This document shows, in pieces, positions 1-6,176 of a stretch of DNA of 9,789 bases; the stretch's first letter is position 1; each line of letters starts with the position of its first letter. This DNA comes from Acidimicrobiaceae bacterium (GTDB lineage Bacteria; Actinomycetota; Acidimicrobiia; Acidimicrobiales; RAAP-2). The translations under genes and the position numbers were made by a program. Under the pieces are notes generated by a model. The model worked only from the letters and a program-made list of their open reading frames with translations, did not search any database and was not told the origin of the DNA. Location: NCBI GenBank assembly GCA_003131665.1, contig PKWA01000094.1, forward strand, positions 6,564-16,352, written 5' to 3'.

Positions 1-42
1 GAGTTGGTGACTGCTAACTCGATCCCGAGAGAGGCCGGCTCC

Positions 43-861
43 CTAGTTGTTCAAGGAGTAAATGGCCTGCACCTGGACGCTGATGGTCTGCGAACCTCGT
101 TGGATTGGTACCGAGGACGCGAGGCCAGCCGTGGCGTAGGCCACGGGGTAGGTCACGCCGGTGGTGCCGGAGTTCTCCTGGTCGACGACCTTCACGATCG
201 AACCCACGGTGGTGCCGGCGCCCTTGGCGATCTGCGCGGCTTCGGTGTGGGCATTCTTGATCGCTCGTGCCCGCGCGGCGGCGAGCAACTTGGACTGGTT
301 CGAGATCGAAAAGGTGACGCCGTTCAGTTGAATGCCGTTACCGACGGCCTGTGCCGCGGCGTCCAAGGCGGCGCCCGCCTTTTTGATGTCGTGCGTCGTG
401 ACGTTGAGTTGGTCATCGGCCGTGAAGCCGGTGACCTCGTTACGCGAGTTGGTATTCGTGTAGATGTTGAGACCGGACGTCTGTAGATTTTTCTTGACGA
501 TGCCGTTGGCTAAGAGTGAGGACTCCAGTCTTCCCACCTGGAGATTGTTCTCGTTTAGCGCGCCCGTCGCGGTCGAGGCGGTGGTCTGGACGCCAATCAC
601 AAAGCTCATGGTGTTCGGCGTGCCGGTGACGGTGCCCGAACCGGTGACGGTGATCGTCGCCGCGCCCGATGAGTGGGAGTGACCGAGAGACTCCCCGGTA
701 AAGGCAATGGCCGCGATGACGATGGCAAAGAGGGCGACGGAGATCAGTCGAAAACCGTAGCGGCGCCGTCCCGCGAACGGGCCGCCTCCTCGATAGTGGC
801 CGTGACGGTGCTCGTGCTCGTCGATGGGACGTTCTTCGCTTGCGTCGCTCTGGTCACTCAT
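43..861 (-). CDS. Membrane-anchored SIMPL-domain (DUF541) protein
   Basis: A 272-residue protein of the SIMPL/DUF541 family, whose members are periplasmic or cell-surface proteins of poorly defined role, some linked to oxidative-stress defence. Residues 1-36 are hydrophilic and probably cytoplasmic, with alternating histidines H16, H18, H20 and H22 followed by basic residues (GRRRYGFR). Residues about 37-55 form one hydrophobic helix, best read as an uncleaved signal anchor. The SIMPL domain follows from about residue 68 (ITVTGSGTVTGTPN, the usual first strand) to the end; VQVQAIYSLNN is a typical final strand. The ATG at 861 is supported by an AAGGAG ribosome-binding site (plus-strand 867-872) five bases upstream. 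It lies 231 nt downstream of murD2 in the same direction, so it may be read through from that operon or have its own promoter. The family call is secure; the function is not known. Confidence 0.85.
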   Translation of the reverse strand: MSDQSDASEERPIDEHEHRHGHYRGGGPFAGRRRYGFRLISVALFAIVIAAIAFTGESLGHSHSSGAATITVTGSGTVTGTPNTMSFVIGVQTTASTATGALNENNLQVGRLESSLLANGIVKKNLQTSGLNIYTNTNSRNEVTGFTADDQLNVTTHDIKKAGAALDAAAQAVGNGIQLNGVTFSISNQSKLLAAARARAIKNAHTEAAQIAKGAGTTVGSIVKVVDQENSGTTGVTYPVAYATAGLASSVPIQRGSQTISVQVQAIYSLNN

Positions 862-866
862 GGGGT

Positions 867-872
867 CTCCTT
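867..872 (-). promoter_or_regulatory. Strong Shine-Dalgarno site of the SIMPL gene
   Basis: AAGGAG on the minus strand, five bases before the ATG at 861. It is one of only two clear Shine-Dalgarno sequences in the window (the other precedes the DUF2520 gene). It fixes the start and suggests that this gene is translated independently of the upstream murD2. Confidence 0.75.
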
Positions 873-947
873 AATGTTGAACGGCTTACGTCGTTTGGTG
901 CGGTACTGGACTTATCTCACTTCACGGGGCGAGTGCGAAGGTCCGGC

Positions 948-964
948 GTGACCTACATGGTCAC
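948..964. repeat. Perfect 6-bp inverted repeat, operator-like
   Basis: GTGACC-TACAT-GGTCAC, a perfect 6-bp inverted repeat with a 5-nt spacer, in the 231-nt gap between murD2 and the SIMPL gene and about 87-103 nt upstream of the SIMPL start. No T-run follows on either strand, so it does not look like an intrinsic terminator. Its size and symmetry suit a dimeric repressor site, but no regulator is encoded nearby and a 6-bp match could be chance. Confidence 0.35.
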
Positions 965-1075
965 CTCACTCCTCGTTCTTACCCTTAACTCGTACCTGTC
1001 GCCAATGCTGAAGAACTTTCCAGAGATTTTGACTATGTCTCGGCGACGGGGTGACCGTGTGATTGCCCGACACTG

Positions 1076-1092
1076 AGCAACCGCTGGTCGCT
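1076..1092 (-). terminator. Hairpin directly after the murD2 stop codon
   Basis: On the minus-strand RNA, AGCGACC-AGC-GGUUGCU can form a 7-bp stem (one G-U pair) with a 3-nt loop, starting on the base after the murD2 TAG. The G-U pair means the stem is better on the transcribed minus strand than on the plus strand, which favours an RNA function. No U-tract follows, so it may be a weak terminator or a 3'-end stabilising hairpin. The rest of the gap (862-1075) shows no gene. Confidence 0.4.
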
Positions 1093-2394
1093 CTAGTCGA
1101 CGAGCGAGTGAACGATTGAGGTGAAGTCGTCCGAGCGTTCTTCCCAGTTGCGGTACGCGTCAAAACTCGGCGCCGCTGGTGAGAGCAGGACGACACCACC
1201 AGTGTCGAGCGACGTTCGGGCCAGCTGGACAGCTTCGAGCATCGTGGCGGCGTGTCTCGAAAGTTCTGCCCGGTGCCCTCGCAGCGCCGCGTCGAGGCGC
1301 TGTCCGGCGTCGCCCATCGTGATGACGGTCGTGGGCTGGGATCGAGCGGCCAGGACGCTGGCCAGTTCCTCGTAGTCGACGCCACGGTCATATCCGCCGG
1401 CGATCAAAGCGACTGGTTCATTCTCGAAGACTTCCAGCGCCGCCATGGTCGGCAACACCGACGTCGCGAGGCCGTCGTCGACGTAACGAAGGATCGCGCC
1501 ACCAACCGTTTCCGTCGCGACGAGAGTCAAGCGGCCACGCAGGGGCTCAAAGGTGAACGCCTCTGCCGCTACGACTTCGCGTACCTCGTCCACTGTGGTG
1601 CCCGTCAACGCCTCGACGGCGGCGAGGGCCAAGGCCACGTTCGAGTCGTTGTGATTACCGATCAGCCCCAGCGCCGCCGCGAGATGACTCGCGTCACGCG
1701 CGATGAAGCGTAAGTCACCGCCGAGTTGTTCATCGATCTGGTGAAAGGTCTCGGTGTCGGGCACCAAGGTTTGATGGTCGCCTTCGGCCCGTGTAAGCGA
1801 CAACTTGTCGTCGTGGTACTGCGCGAGCGATCCGTGCCAATCGAGGTGGTCCGCACCCAGCGACGTCACGACGACGACGCCCGGCGCAACGTCGAGATCG
1901 ACGCATTGAAAGCTCGAGACCTCAAGGACGAGCCAGCCCGCGGAGGTGTCGATCGATGGATCGTACGGCGGCTGACCGATGTTGCCCAGGCGCAACGCCG
2001 TTTGGCACAAGCAGTGCAAAAAAAACGCGACAAGGGCCGTCGTAGTGGACTTACCCTTCGTGCCGGTAAGGGCGACGACGCGCGCCCGATCGGTCTCGTG
2101 CAGCCAGAGGTTGAGTGCGGAGGTGACCGTGACGCCGTGAAGATCAAGGTTGACCACGTCGGCGCGTCGGCGTGGAATGCCGGGGCTCTTTAAGACGACG
2201 TCGCATTGAAGGAGCGCGTCCAGTCCGCCTTCGCCCGAGACCAACACGTCCGATCCCGGTTCGGGGTGATCATCGACGAGCACGAGATCGGCGATCTCGC
2301 GCAACCGCGCGGCGGCGGCGCGGCCTTCGACGCCGTAACCAAAGATGCCCACGCGCTTACCGGCGAGGTCAGCGAAGCCAGTGGGCCGGAACAC
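1093..2394 (-). CDS. murD2: MurD-type ligase, probable UDP-MurNAc-L-Ala--L-Glu ligase (MurD2)
   Basis: A 433-residue ATP-dependent Mur ligase acting in the cytoplasm on UDP-MurNAc-L-Ala. An N-terminal Rossmann-like UDP-binding domain (about 1-105; VGIFGYGVEGRAAA at 15-28) is followed by the ATPase domain with P-loop TGTKGKSTTTA (110-120), a LEVSSFQ stretch (157-163) and K197 at the place of the carbamylated lysine, then a C-terminal glutamate-binding domain ending in LLSPAAPSFDAYRNWEER (403-420). Against remembered E. coli MurD residues, T311 and S410 match T321 and S415, but K319, K348 and F422 are replaced by L309, R337 and W417, and the usual LPHR is LRGR. With murL overlapping upstream, this points to the L-glutamate-adding MurD2 rather than classical D-Glu MurD. 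The GTG start at 2394 lies inside the end of murL (26-nt overlap), implying translational coupling. A plain MurD remains the alternative. Confidence 0.8.
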   Translation of the reverse strand: MFRPTGFADLAGKRVGIFGYGVEGRAAAARLREIADLVLVDDHPEPGSDVLVSGEGGLDALLQCDVVLKSPGIPRRRADVVNLDLHGVTVTSALNLWLHETDRARVVALTGTKGKSTTTALVAFFLHCLCQTALRLGNIGQPPYDPSIDTSAGWLVLEVSSFQCVDLDVAPGVVVVTSLGADHLDWHGSLAQYHDDKLSLTRAEGDHQTLVPDTETFHQIDEQLGGDLRFIARDASHLAAALGLIGNHNDSNVALALAAVEALTGTTVDEVREVVAAEAFTFEPLRGRLTLVATETVGGAILRYVDDGLATSVLPTMAALEVFENEPVALIAGGYDRGVDYEELASVLAARSQPTTVITMGDAGQRLDAALRGHRAELSRHAATMLEAVQLARTSLDTGGVVLLSPAAPSFDAYRNWEERSDDFTSIVHSLVD

Positions 2395-3685
2395 GGCGTG
2401 GTCCTTGAGATTCGAGCAACTCTTCGAACGTTCGATCGGGACGGACTTCTTCGGCGAGGGTGGTCAGCAACTCGACGTCGGACCACTCGCTCATCTGAGC
2501 GACCTTGGCCAGGGCCACGGCGCTCTCGTCGGGATCACCGACACACTCAAAGGGCTTGAAGTCGACGCCGGCGCCCACCAGCACGCGTAACTGCGCCTCG
2601 CGCGCGGGATCGCTGAGCGGCTCGTGCTGAAAGATCTCGTACAACGCCGCTCGTGGGATGAAAGGCGCGAGCATCAAGTTGGTGAAGAGGCACTTGTCAC
2701 ACACGCCGCACCAGGTGTCGAGACGCTGATCGCGTTCTTGGCGAAAGGCGCGGTTGCAACTGCGAAAAACGTGGTGATAGGTGTTCAGGTGGCTAAATTC
2801 CTGCGCGACCCAGACTTCACTTCGATCGCGCAAGAAGCTGGCCACGACGAACTCTGCTCCCACGCGCTCGCTTAACGCCTCGGCCATCAACTGTTCGGCT
2901 CCCCAGGACTTGCTCCACTGGTGATTCACGTCGAGGTCGCGCCAGCGAAGGTTCGCCAACGAGGCGGAGTGTTCGTTGCTCATCACGACCCCTCCGCGAC
3001 CTGAAGCGAGAGCGCCCACGGCGGCGAGGAGCGTCACCATCGCCGTCACGGGCACGTGTCCATTGAACCGGGCGTTGTCGCGGGCCAGAATCTTCTCGTC
3101 GAGCACGCGCGTCGCGCGAACGATGTCGAGTCCCGTCACCATGGCGGTGGCTTCGAGCGGCGCAAAAGGCCCGCTCGCAGGACTTACCACGAAGAGGGTG
3201 CGCTCGAGATGAGAGGCGAGTTGGGTCGTCGTGACGATGGAGTCGATGCCGCCGCCGAAGGGGATCAGTACTCGCTCGGGGTCGATCGCCGGAACGTACG
3301 TGGTCGTCGCAACGCCCCCGGCAATGACGACGTCGGCCAGTGAGAGTTCGTTGCGGAAGGCGAACTCGGCGAGTCCCTCGTGGAGGGCCGCCTCTAGAAG
3401 GGCGCGACCCTTGACACCCAGTGGCGTCGAACCGACGTCGACGCGTCGCGCGGCCCCGGCCTTGTAGTAGGACAGACCCGCCAAGAGAAACCACAACTGC
3501 GCGACCGCCGTCACCGCGGGCGTGTCGAGCGAAGCGACACCATCAAAGGTCACCGATTCGACGAACGTTTGCCCGTCGAGTTCGTAGGTTCCCTTCAAGG
3601 TCGTTTTCTCCACCTCGAGGGCCACGTAGCGGAAGAGTTCGGCGCGTTGTTTGGTCTGCGGGGCTTCGCTCATGACGTTCTTCAT
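2369..3685 (-). CDS. murL: UDP-MurNAc-L-Ala-L-Glu epimerase (MurL)
   Basis: A 438-residue protein I identify as MurL, which uses ATP to convert the terminal L-Glu of UDP-MurNAc-L-Ala-L-Glu to D-Glu, replacing glutamate racemase as the D-Glu source for the cell wall. Seen in the sequence: a PP-loop-like nucleotide motif PFGGGIDSIVT (142-152), FNGHVPVTAMV (207-217), the SNEHSAS segment (236-242), NHQWSKS (254-260), and a cysteine cluster WCGVCDKC (325-332, C326, C329, C332) leading into LAPF. The length is close to the roughly 450 residues of known MurL. The ATG at 3685 lies one nt beyond the pgeF stop. A second ATG at 3673, four codons later, is a possible start, with a weak purine-rich stretch before it. 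The 3' end overlaps murD2, its expected partner. The assignment rests on remembered family motifs, not a search. Confidence 0.82.
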   Translation of the reverse strand: MKNVMSEAPQTKQRAELFRYVALEVEKTTLKGTYELDGQTFVESVTFDGVASLDTPAVTAVAQLWFLLAGLSYYKAGAARRVDVGSTPLGVKGRALLEAALHEGLAEFAFRNELSLADVVIAGGVATTTYVPAIDPERVLIPFGGGIDSIVTTTQLASHLERTLFVVSPASGPFAPLEATAMVTGLDIVRATRVLDEKILARDNARFNGHVPVTAMVTLLAAVGALASGRGGVVMSNEHSASLANLRWRDLDVNHQWSKSWGAEQLMAEALSERVGAEFVVASFLRDRSEVWVAQEFSHLNTYHHVFRSCNRAFRQERDQRLDTWCGVCDKCLFTNLMLAPFIPRAALYEIFQHEPLSDPAREAQLRVLVGAGVDFKPFECVGDPDESAVALAKVAQMSEWSDVELLTTLAEEVRPDRTFEELLESQGPRRVPAHWLR

Positions 3686-3686
3686 G

Positions 3687-4451
3687 CTATGAGGTTCGTT
3701 TCGCCACGAGCGCGAAACGGCCACAGGGCCGTTGCGCGCGGTCGCTGAAGAACACTTCGCCGCCGTCGGTGACTTGTTGAGAGCGAACGATCCATTCGTC
3801 ACGTAGCCCGTGCTGGAGTAACTGCTCTGTTGCTACTCGACGGAGGTCGAGTCGCGAACGGTCACCGCCGTCGGGGGTAAGTGCGTCGGGCACGTGCGCG
3901 AAATGGATGGCCACCTCCGGTCCGACTTGGTAGCCCTCACCCGAGATTGACGGACCGAGAAACGCGTGCACCTGGGCGGCGTCTGAGAAGTGTTCGAGTG
4001 TCTGTGCGATGACGCCAACGTGAAGACCACGCCAGCCCGCGTGCACGAGCGCGAAGCGCTTCGTTGCCGCATCCACCAGCAAGAGCGGCACGCAGTCGGC
4101 CACGAGAACGGCCAACGCGTGGTCGGAGTCGTCCGCGACGAGAGCGTCAGCTTCGCTCGAGGGCGTCGCGATCGAAGCGTCCAGCACTCGAGCGCCGTGG
4201 ACCTGTCGAACAATGACGAGGCGTGAAAGCTCAACTCCAATGGCGCTCGCGACGCGTCGACGATTCTCCCTCACGTCGTTCGCGCGGTCGCCCACGTGCT
4301 CTCCGAGATTCAACGAGTCGTACGGCGCCGTACTCGCGCCGCCAAAGCGATCGGTCACGAAAGCGTCAATGCCTAGGACACGAACACTCGATACGGGATA
4401 GACCGTGAGCGCGTCTCGGGTTTCAGCACTGAGTGCTACGTCGATCGACAT
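3687..4451 (-). CDS. pgeF: Peptidoglycan editing factor PgeF (YfiH/YlmD, copper-oxidoreductase-like family)
   Basis: A 254-residue member of the YfiH/PgeF (DUF152, formerly 'multicopper polyphenol oxidoreductase') family. E. coli PgeF cleaves UDP-MurNAc-L-Ser made when MurC picks the wrong amino acid; some family members act on purine nucleosides. The metal-binding triad is complete: H85 in VRQVHGARV, C120 in VADCVPLLL and H137 in LVHAGWRG. Other family signatures are FVTDRFGG (31-38), YDSLNLG (44-50), FLGPSISGEGYQVG (164-177) and FFSDRAQRPCGR (234-245). The usual cysteine of the GPSI-type loop is replaced by SGEG, which occurs outside the triad. It is the first gene of the pgeF-murL-murD2 run, one nt before murL. 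In many Actinobacteria this gene instead sits beside ftsZ, so its place next to D-Glu precursor enzymes supports the editing role. The ATG at 4451 has no Shine-Dalgarno site. Confidence 0.9.
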   Translation of the reverse strand: MSIDVALSAETRDALTVYPVSSVRVLGIDAFVTDRFGGASTAPYDSLNLGEHVGDRANDVRENRRRVASAIGVELSRLVIVRQVHGARVLDASIATPSSEADALVADDSDHALAVLVADCVPLLLVDAATKRFALVHAGWRGLHVGVIAQTLEHFSDAAQVHAFLGPSISGEGYQVGPEVAIHFAHVPDALTPDGGDRSRLDLRRVATEQLLQHGLRDEWIVRSQQVTDGGEVFFSDRAQRPCGRFALVAKRTS

Positions 4452-4457
4452 ACCCAG

Positions 4458-4463
4458 TCGATA
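4458..4463 (-). promoter_or_regulatory. Possible -10 element for a leaderless pgeF mRNA
   Basis: On the minus strand TATCGA lies exactly six bases before the pgeF ATG, the spacing expected when transcription begins at the start codon. It matches TANNNT at the first two positions but lacks the final T, and I see no convincing -35. The absence of a Shine-Dalgarno site before pgeF makes a leaderless start plausible but unproven. Confidence 0.3.
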
Positions 4464-4480
4464 CCGTTGGACTTCGCGCC

Positions 4481-4604
4481 ATCGATCACGCGCAGGTCCA
4501 CGTCTCGCGACGCGTTCTGTGCAGTGTGCGGCTCGAAGTTAGGGGCTGGGGCAACGCAGTTACTTTATGCCTCGAAGGGTTCTCGGGCTGTGCTCGTGAT
4601 CGAT
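4481..4604. repeat. Spaced 10-bp inverted repeat in the divergent intergenic region
   Basis: ATCGATCACG at 4481-4490 is repeated in exact reverse complement (CGTGATCGAT) at 4595-4604. Both copies lie inside the 240-nt region between the divergent pgeF and tilS genes, one nearer each promoter. This would suit two sites for one DNA-binding protein that could act on both operons, but it may also be coincidence in a GC-rich sequence. The remaining bases of the region show no tRNA or convincing gene. Confidence 0.3.
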
Positions 4605-4666
4605 CTTCCTCTCCGCCCTGCCGTGTCGTCGACGTTCGTCGGAGCGTGGCGCAGTCGAAGCGTGTG

Positions 4667-4693
4667 ACCAAGGGTTGCGTAATCTACCTTGGT
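4667..4693. promoter_or_regulatory. Inverted repeat bracketing the tilS -10 box (candidate operator)
   Basis: ACCAAGG (4667-4673) and CCTTGGT (4687-4693) are perfect 7-bp inverted repeats separated by 13 nt, with half-site starts 20 nt apart (about two helical turns). The spacer contains the proposed -10 box and the right arm covers the tilS start codon. A dimeric protein bound here would block RNA polymerase. As an RNA hairpin it could form only in transcripts starting further upstream. Confidence 0.45.
4680..4685 (+). promoter_or_regulatory. -10 element (TAATCT) for leaderless tilS transcript
   Basis: TAATCT fits the actinobacterial TANNNT -10 consensus and ends exactly six bases before the GTG at 4692, placing the predicted +1 on the first base of that codon. 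No Shine-Dalgarno site lies at a usable distance (the nearest purine run, AAGGG at 4670-4674, is too far). No clear -35 is seen. This supports leaderless initiation and chooses GTG 4692 over the TTG at 4689. Confidence 0.55.
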
Positions 4694-5612
4694 GAGCCAA
4701 AGCGCCCAGCGACTTCTCGATGCGTGCGTGTTCCCTCCTAAGGGAACCGTGGTAGCGCTCGCGGTTTCCGGTGGACCGGATTCGTTGGGTCTGTTGTTGC
4801 TCGCCCAGGCGGCCGAGTTGGTCACCACCGTGCACCACGTCGACCACCACGCTCGATCCACGAGTGGTGACGACGCCGAGTTCGTACGCGCTCTATGTGC
4901 TCGCCTCGACGTGCCCTGCGTCGTGCACGACGTGGTGGTCGAGCCGGGTGGAAACTTTGAAGCGCGCGCTCGTGCCGAGCGACGTCGGGTTCTTCCGCCG
5001 GGGTCGCTGACTGGTCACACCATGGACGACCTCGCCGAGACGGTGCTCTTGAACATGTTGCGCGGCGCCGGCGTTGACGGACTTTCGCCCATGGTGCGCG
5101 ATCCCACTAAGCCGCTTCGTGCCCTTCGCCGTCAGGAACTTCATGACTTCGTATATGACCAGGGCATCACTCCCGTTCACGACGAGACCAACGACGACCC
5201 GGCGTATCGCCGAAATCGGGTGCGACATGAACTCATTCCCTTGATGAATGCTGTTGCCGAGCGCGACGTCGTGCCGCTCCTCGCGCGCCAGGCAGAAGTG
5301 TTGTTCGAAGATCGGGCGTGGCTCGATCTAATAGGAGTTAACGACGCCGCGCTCGCCGTTGACGAGGTGGACTGTCGTGAGTTGAGCGGATGGCCCCGTG
5401 CACGACTTCGAAGGTGGCTTCGCGTCAAGCTCTTCACCCTGGACGAGCAGAATGAACGACATCCGCCGAGCGCCGCGGAAGTAGATCGGGCGCTGCGCGT
5501 GGTGACCGGTGACGCCGTCGCGACCGAACTGAGTGGTGGTCGACGCCTATCGCGTCGGGGTCAGCGCCTCAACCTCGAAGGCGGCTCCACTACGCTGACC
5601 AATCATGGATAG
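4692..5612 (+). CDS. tilS: tRNA(Ile)-lysidine synthase TilS
   Basis: A 306-residue enzyme that uses ATP and lysine to convert C34 of the CAU-anticodon tRNA-Ile into lysidine, changing decoding from AUG to AUA. The N-terminal PP-loop motif SGGPDS lies at 26-31, followed by VHHVDHH, NFEARARAERR, GHTMDDLAETVLLNMLRGAG (about 113-132) and the signature NDDPAYRRNRVRHEL. The C-terminal part from about residue 190 is a TilS substrate-binding extension. Its length is usual for actinobacterial TilS. The GTG at 4692 is preferred to the adjacent TTG at 4689 because a -10 box is spaced for a leaderless transcript from that base. It is the first gene of the plus-strand operon and overlaps hpt by 8 nt, the common tilS-hpt pairing. 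Confidence 0.95.
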   Translation: MSQSAQRLLDACVFPPKGTVVALAVSGGPDSLGLLLLAQAAELVTTVHHVDHHARSTSGDDAEFVRALCARLDVPCVVHDVVVEPGGNFEARARAERRRVLPPGSLTGHTMDDLAETVLLNMLRGAGVDGLSPMVRDPTKPLRALRRQELHDFVYDQGITPVHDETNDDPAYRRNRVRHELIPLMNAVAERDVVPLLARQAEVLFEDRAWLDLIGVNDAALAVDEVDCRELSGWPRARLRRWLRVKLFTLDEQNERHPPSAAEVDRALRVVTGDAVATELSGGRRLSRRGQRLNLEGGSTTLTNHG

Positions 5613-6174
5613 GCACGCGCCGCACGACTTCACCGCCAAGTGGGCCCAGCAGGATCTCGGTGAAGTCGTGGTCTCGGCGAAAGAGGTCCGCGATCGGGTG
5701 GGCGAACTGGGTCGCCAGATTACAAAGGACTACGCGGCGAACCCGCCTCTATTGGTGGGCGTTCTAAAGGGCGCGATCAACTTCATGTCCGACCTGATGC
5801 GCGCGATTGAACTGCCCGTTGAGGTCGACTTCATGGCGGTCTCGTCCTACGGCGCGGCCACCAAGACCAGTGGCGTCGTTCGCATCGTGAAGGACCTTGA
5901 CGTCGACCTACTTGAGCGTGACGTCTTGATCGTGGAGGACGTCGTCGACTCGGGCCTGACGCTCAACTACCTGCGTCAGTACCTCGGTGCGCGCAATCCG
6001 GCCAGTCTCGAGGTATGCGCGCTCTTGGTCAAAGAGGGCGAGCAGCGCGTTGAGCAGTCGCTTCGCTACGTCGGCTTTACGATTCCCTCTCACTTCGTCG
6101 TGGGCTACGGCCTTGACGTGAACGAGCGTTACCGCAATCTCGATGCGATCTACACCTTCGTCGGCCAGGCGTAA
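5605..6174 (+). CDS. hpt: Hypoxanthine(-guanine) phosphoribosyltransferase
   Basis: A 189-residue purine-salvage enzyme that transfers ribose 5-phosphate from PRPP to hypoxanthine or guanine, yielding IMP or GMP. It shows LLVGVLKGA (49-57, pyrophosphate-binding loop), SSYG (80-83, flexible loop), the PRPP motif VEDVVDSGLTL (110-120, with the E-D acidic pair) and the C-terminal purine-binding segment FVVGYGLDVNERYRNL (164-179). The length is normal. The ATG at 5605 lies inside the last codons of tilS (8-nt overlap), suggesting coupled translation. Its GMP product feeds GTP, the substrate of folE immediately downstream. In many Actinobacteria ftsH stands between hpt and folE; here only two nt separate them. 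Confidence 0.96.
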   Translation: MDRHAPHDFTAKWAQQDLGEVVVSAKEVRDRVGELGRQITKDYAANPPLLVGVLKGAINFMSDLMRAIELPVEVDFMAVSSYGAATKTSGVVRIVKDLDVDLLERDVLIVEDVVDSGLTLNYLRQYLGARNPASLEVCALLVKEGEQRVEQSLRYVGFTIPSHFVVGYGLDVNERYRNLDAIYTFVGQA

Positions 6175-6176
6175 CG

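Noticed and set aside
1..42. Weak hairpins downstream of the SIMPL stop
   Set aside because: GAGTT/AACTC (1-20) and GGAG/CTCT arms give stems of only 4-5 bp without a T-tract on the minus strand, and the window edge hides the context.
4..486. Long plus-strand open frame antisense to the SIMPL gene
   Set aside because: It lies wholly opposite a clear SIMPL coding sequence, its low-complexity Gly/Arg/Val composition is typical of a shadow frame in GC-rich DNA, and it has no recognisable motif.
3686..3802. 39-residue N-terminal extension of murL into pgeF
   Set aside because: The extension lies over well-conserved C-terminal pgeF codons and reads as unrelated sequence. The ATG at 3685, just past the pgeF stop, gives the expected family length.
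4640..4692. tRNA-like start (GGAGCGTGGCGCAG) before tilS
   Set aside because: Only the first dozen bases resemble a tRNA. No matching acceptor strand, anticodon arm or T-loop follows before the tilS start.
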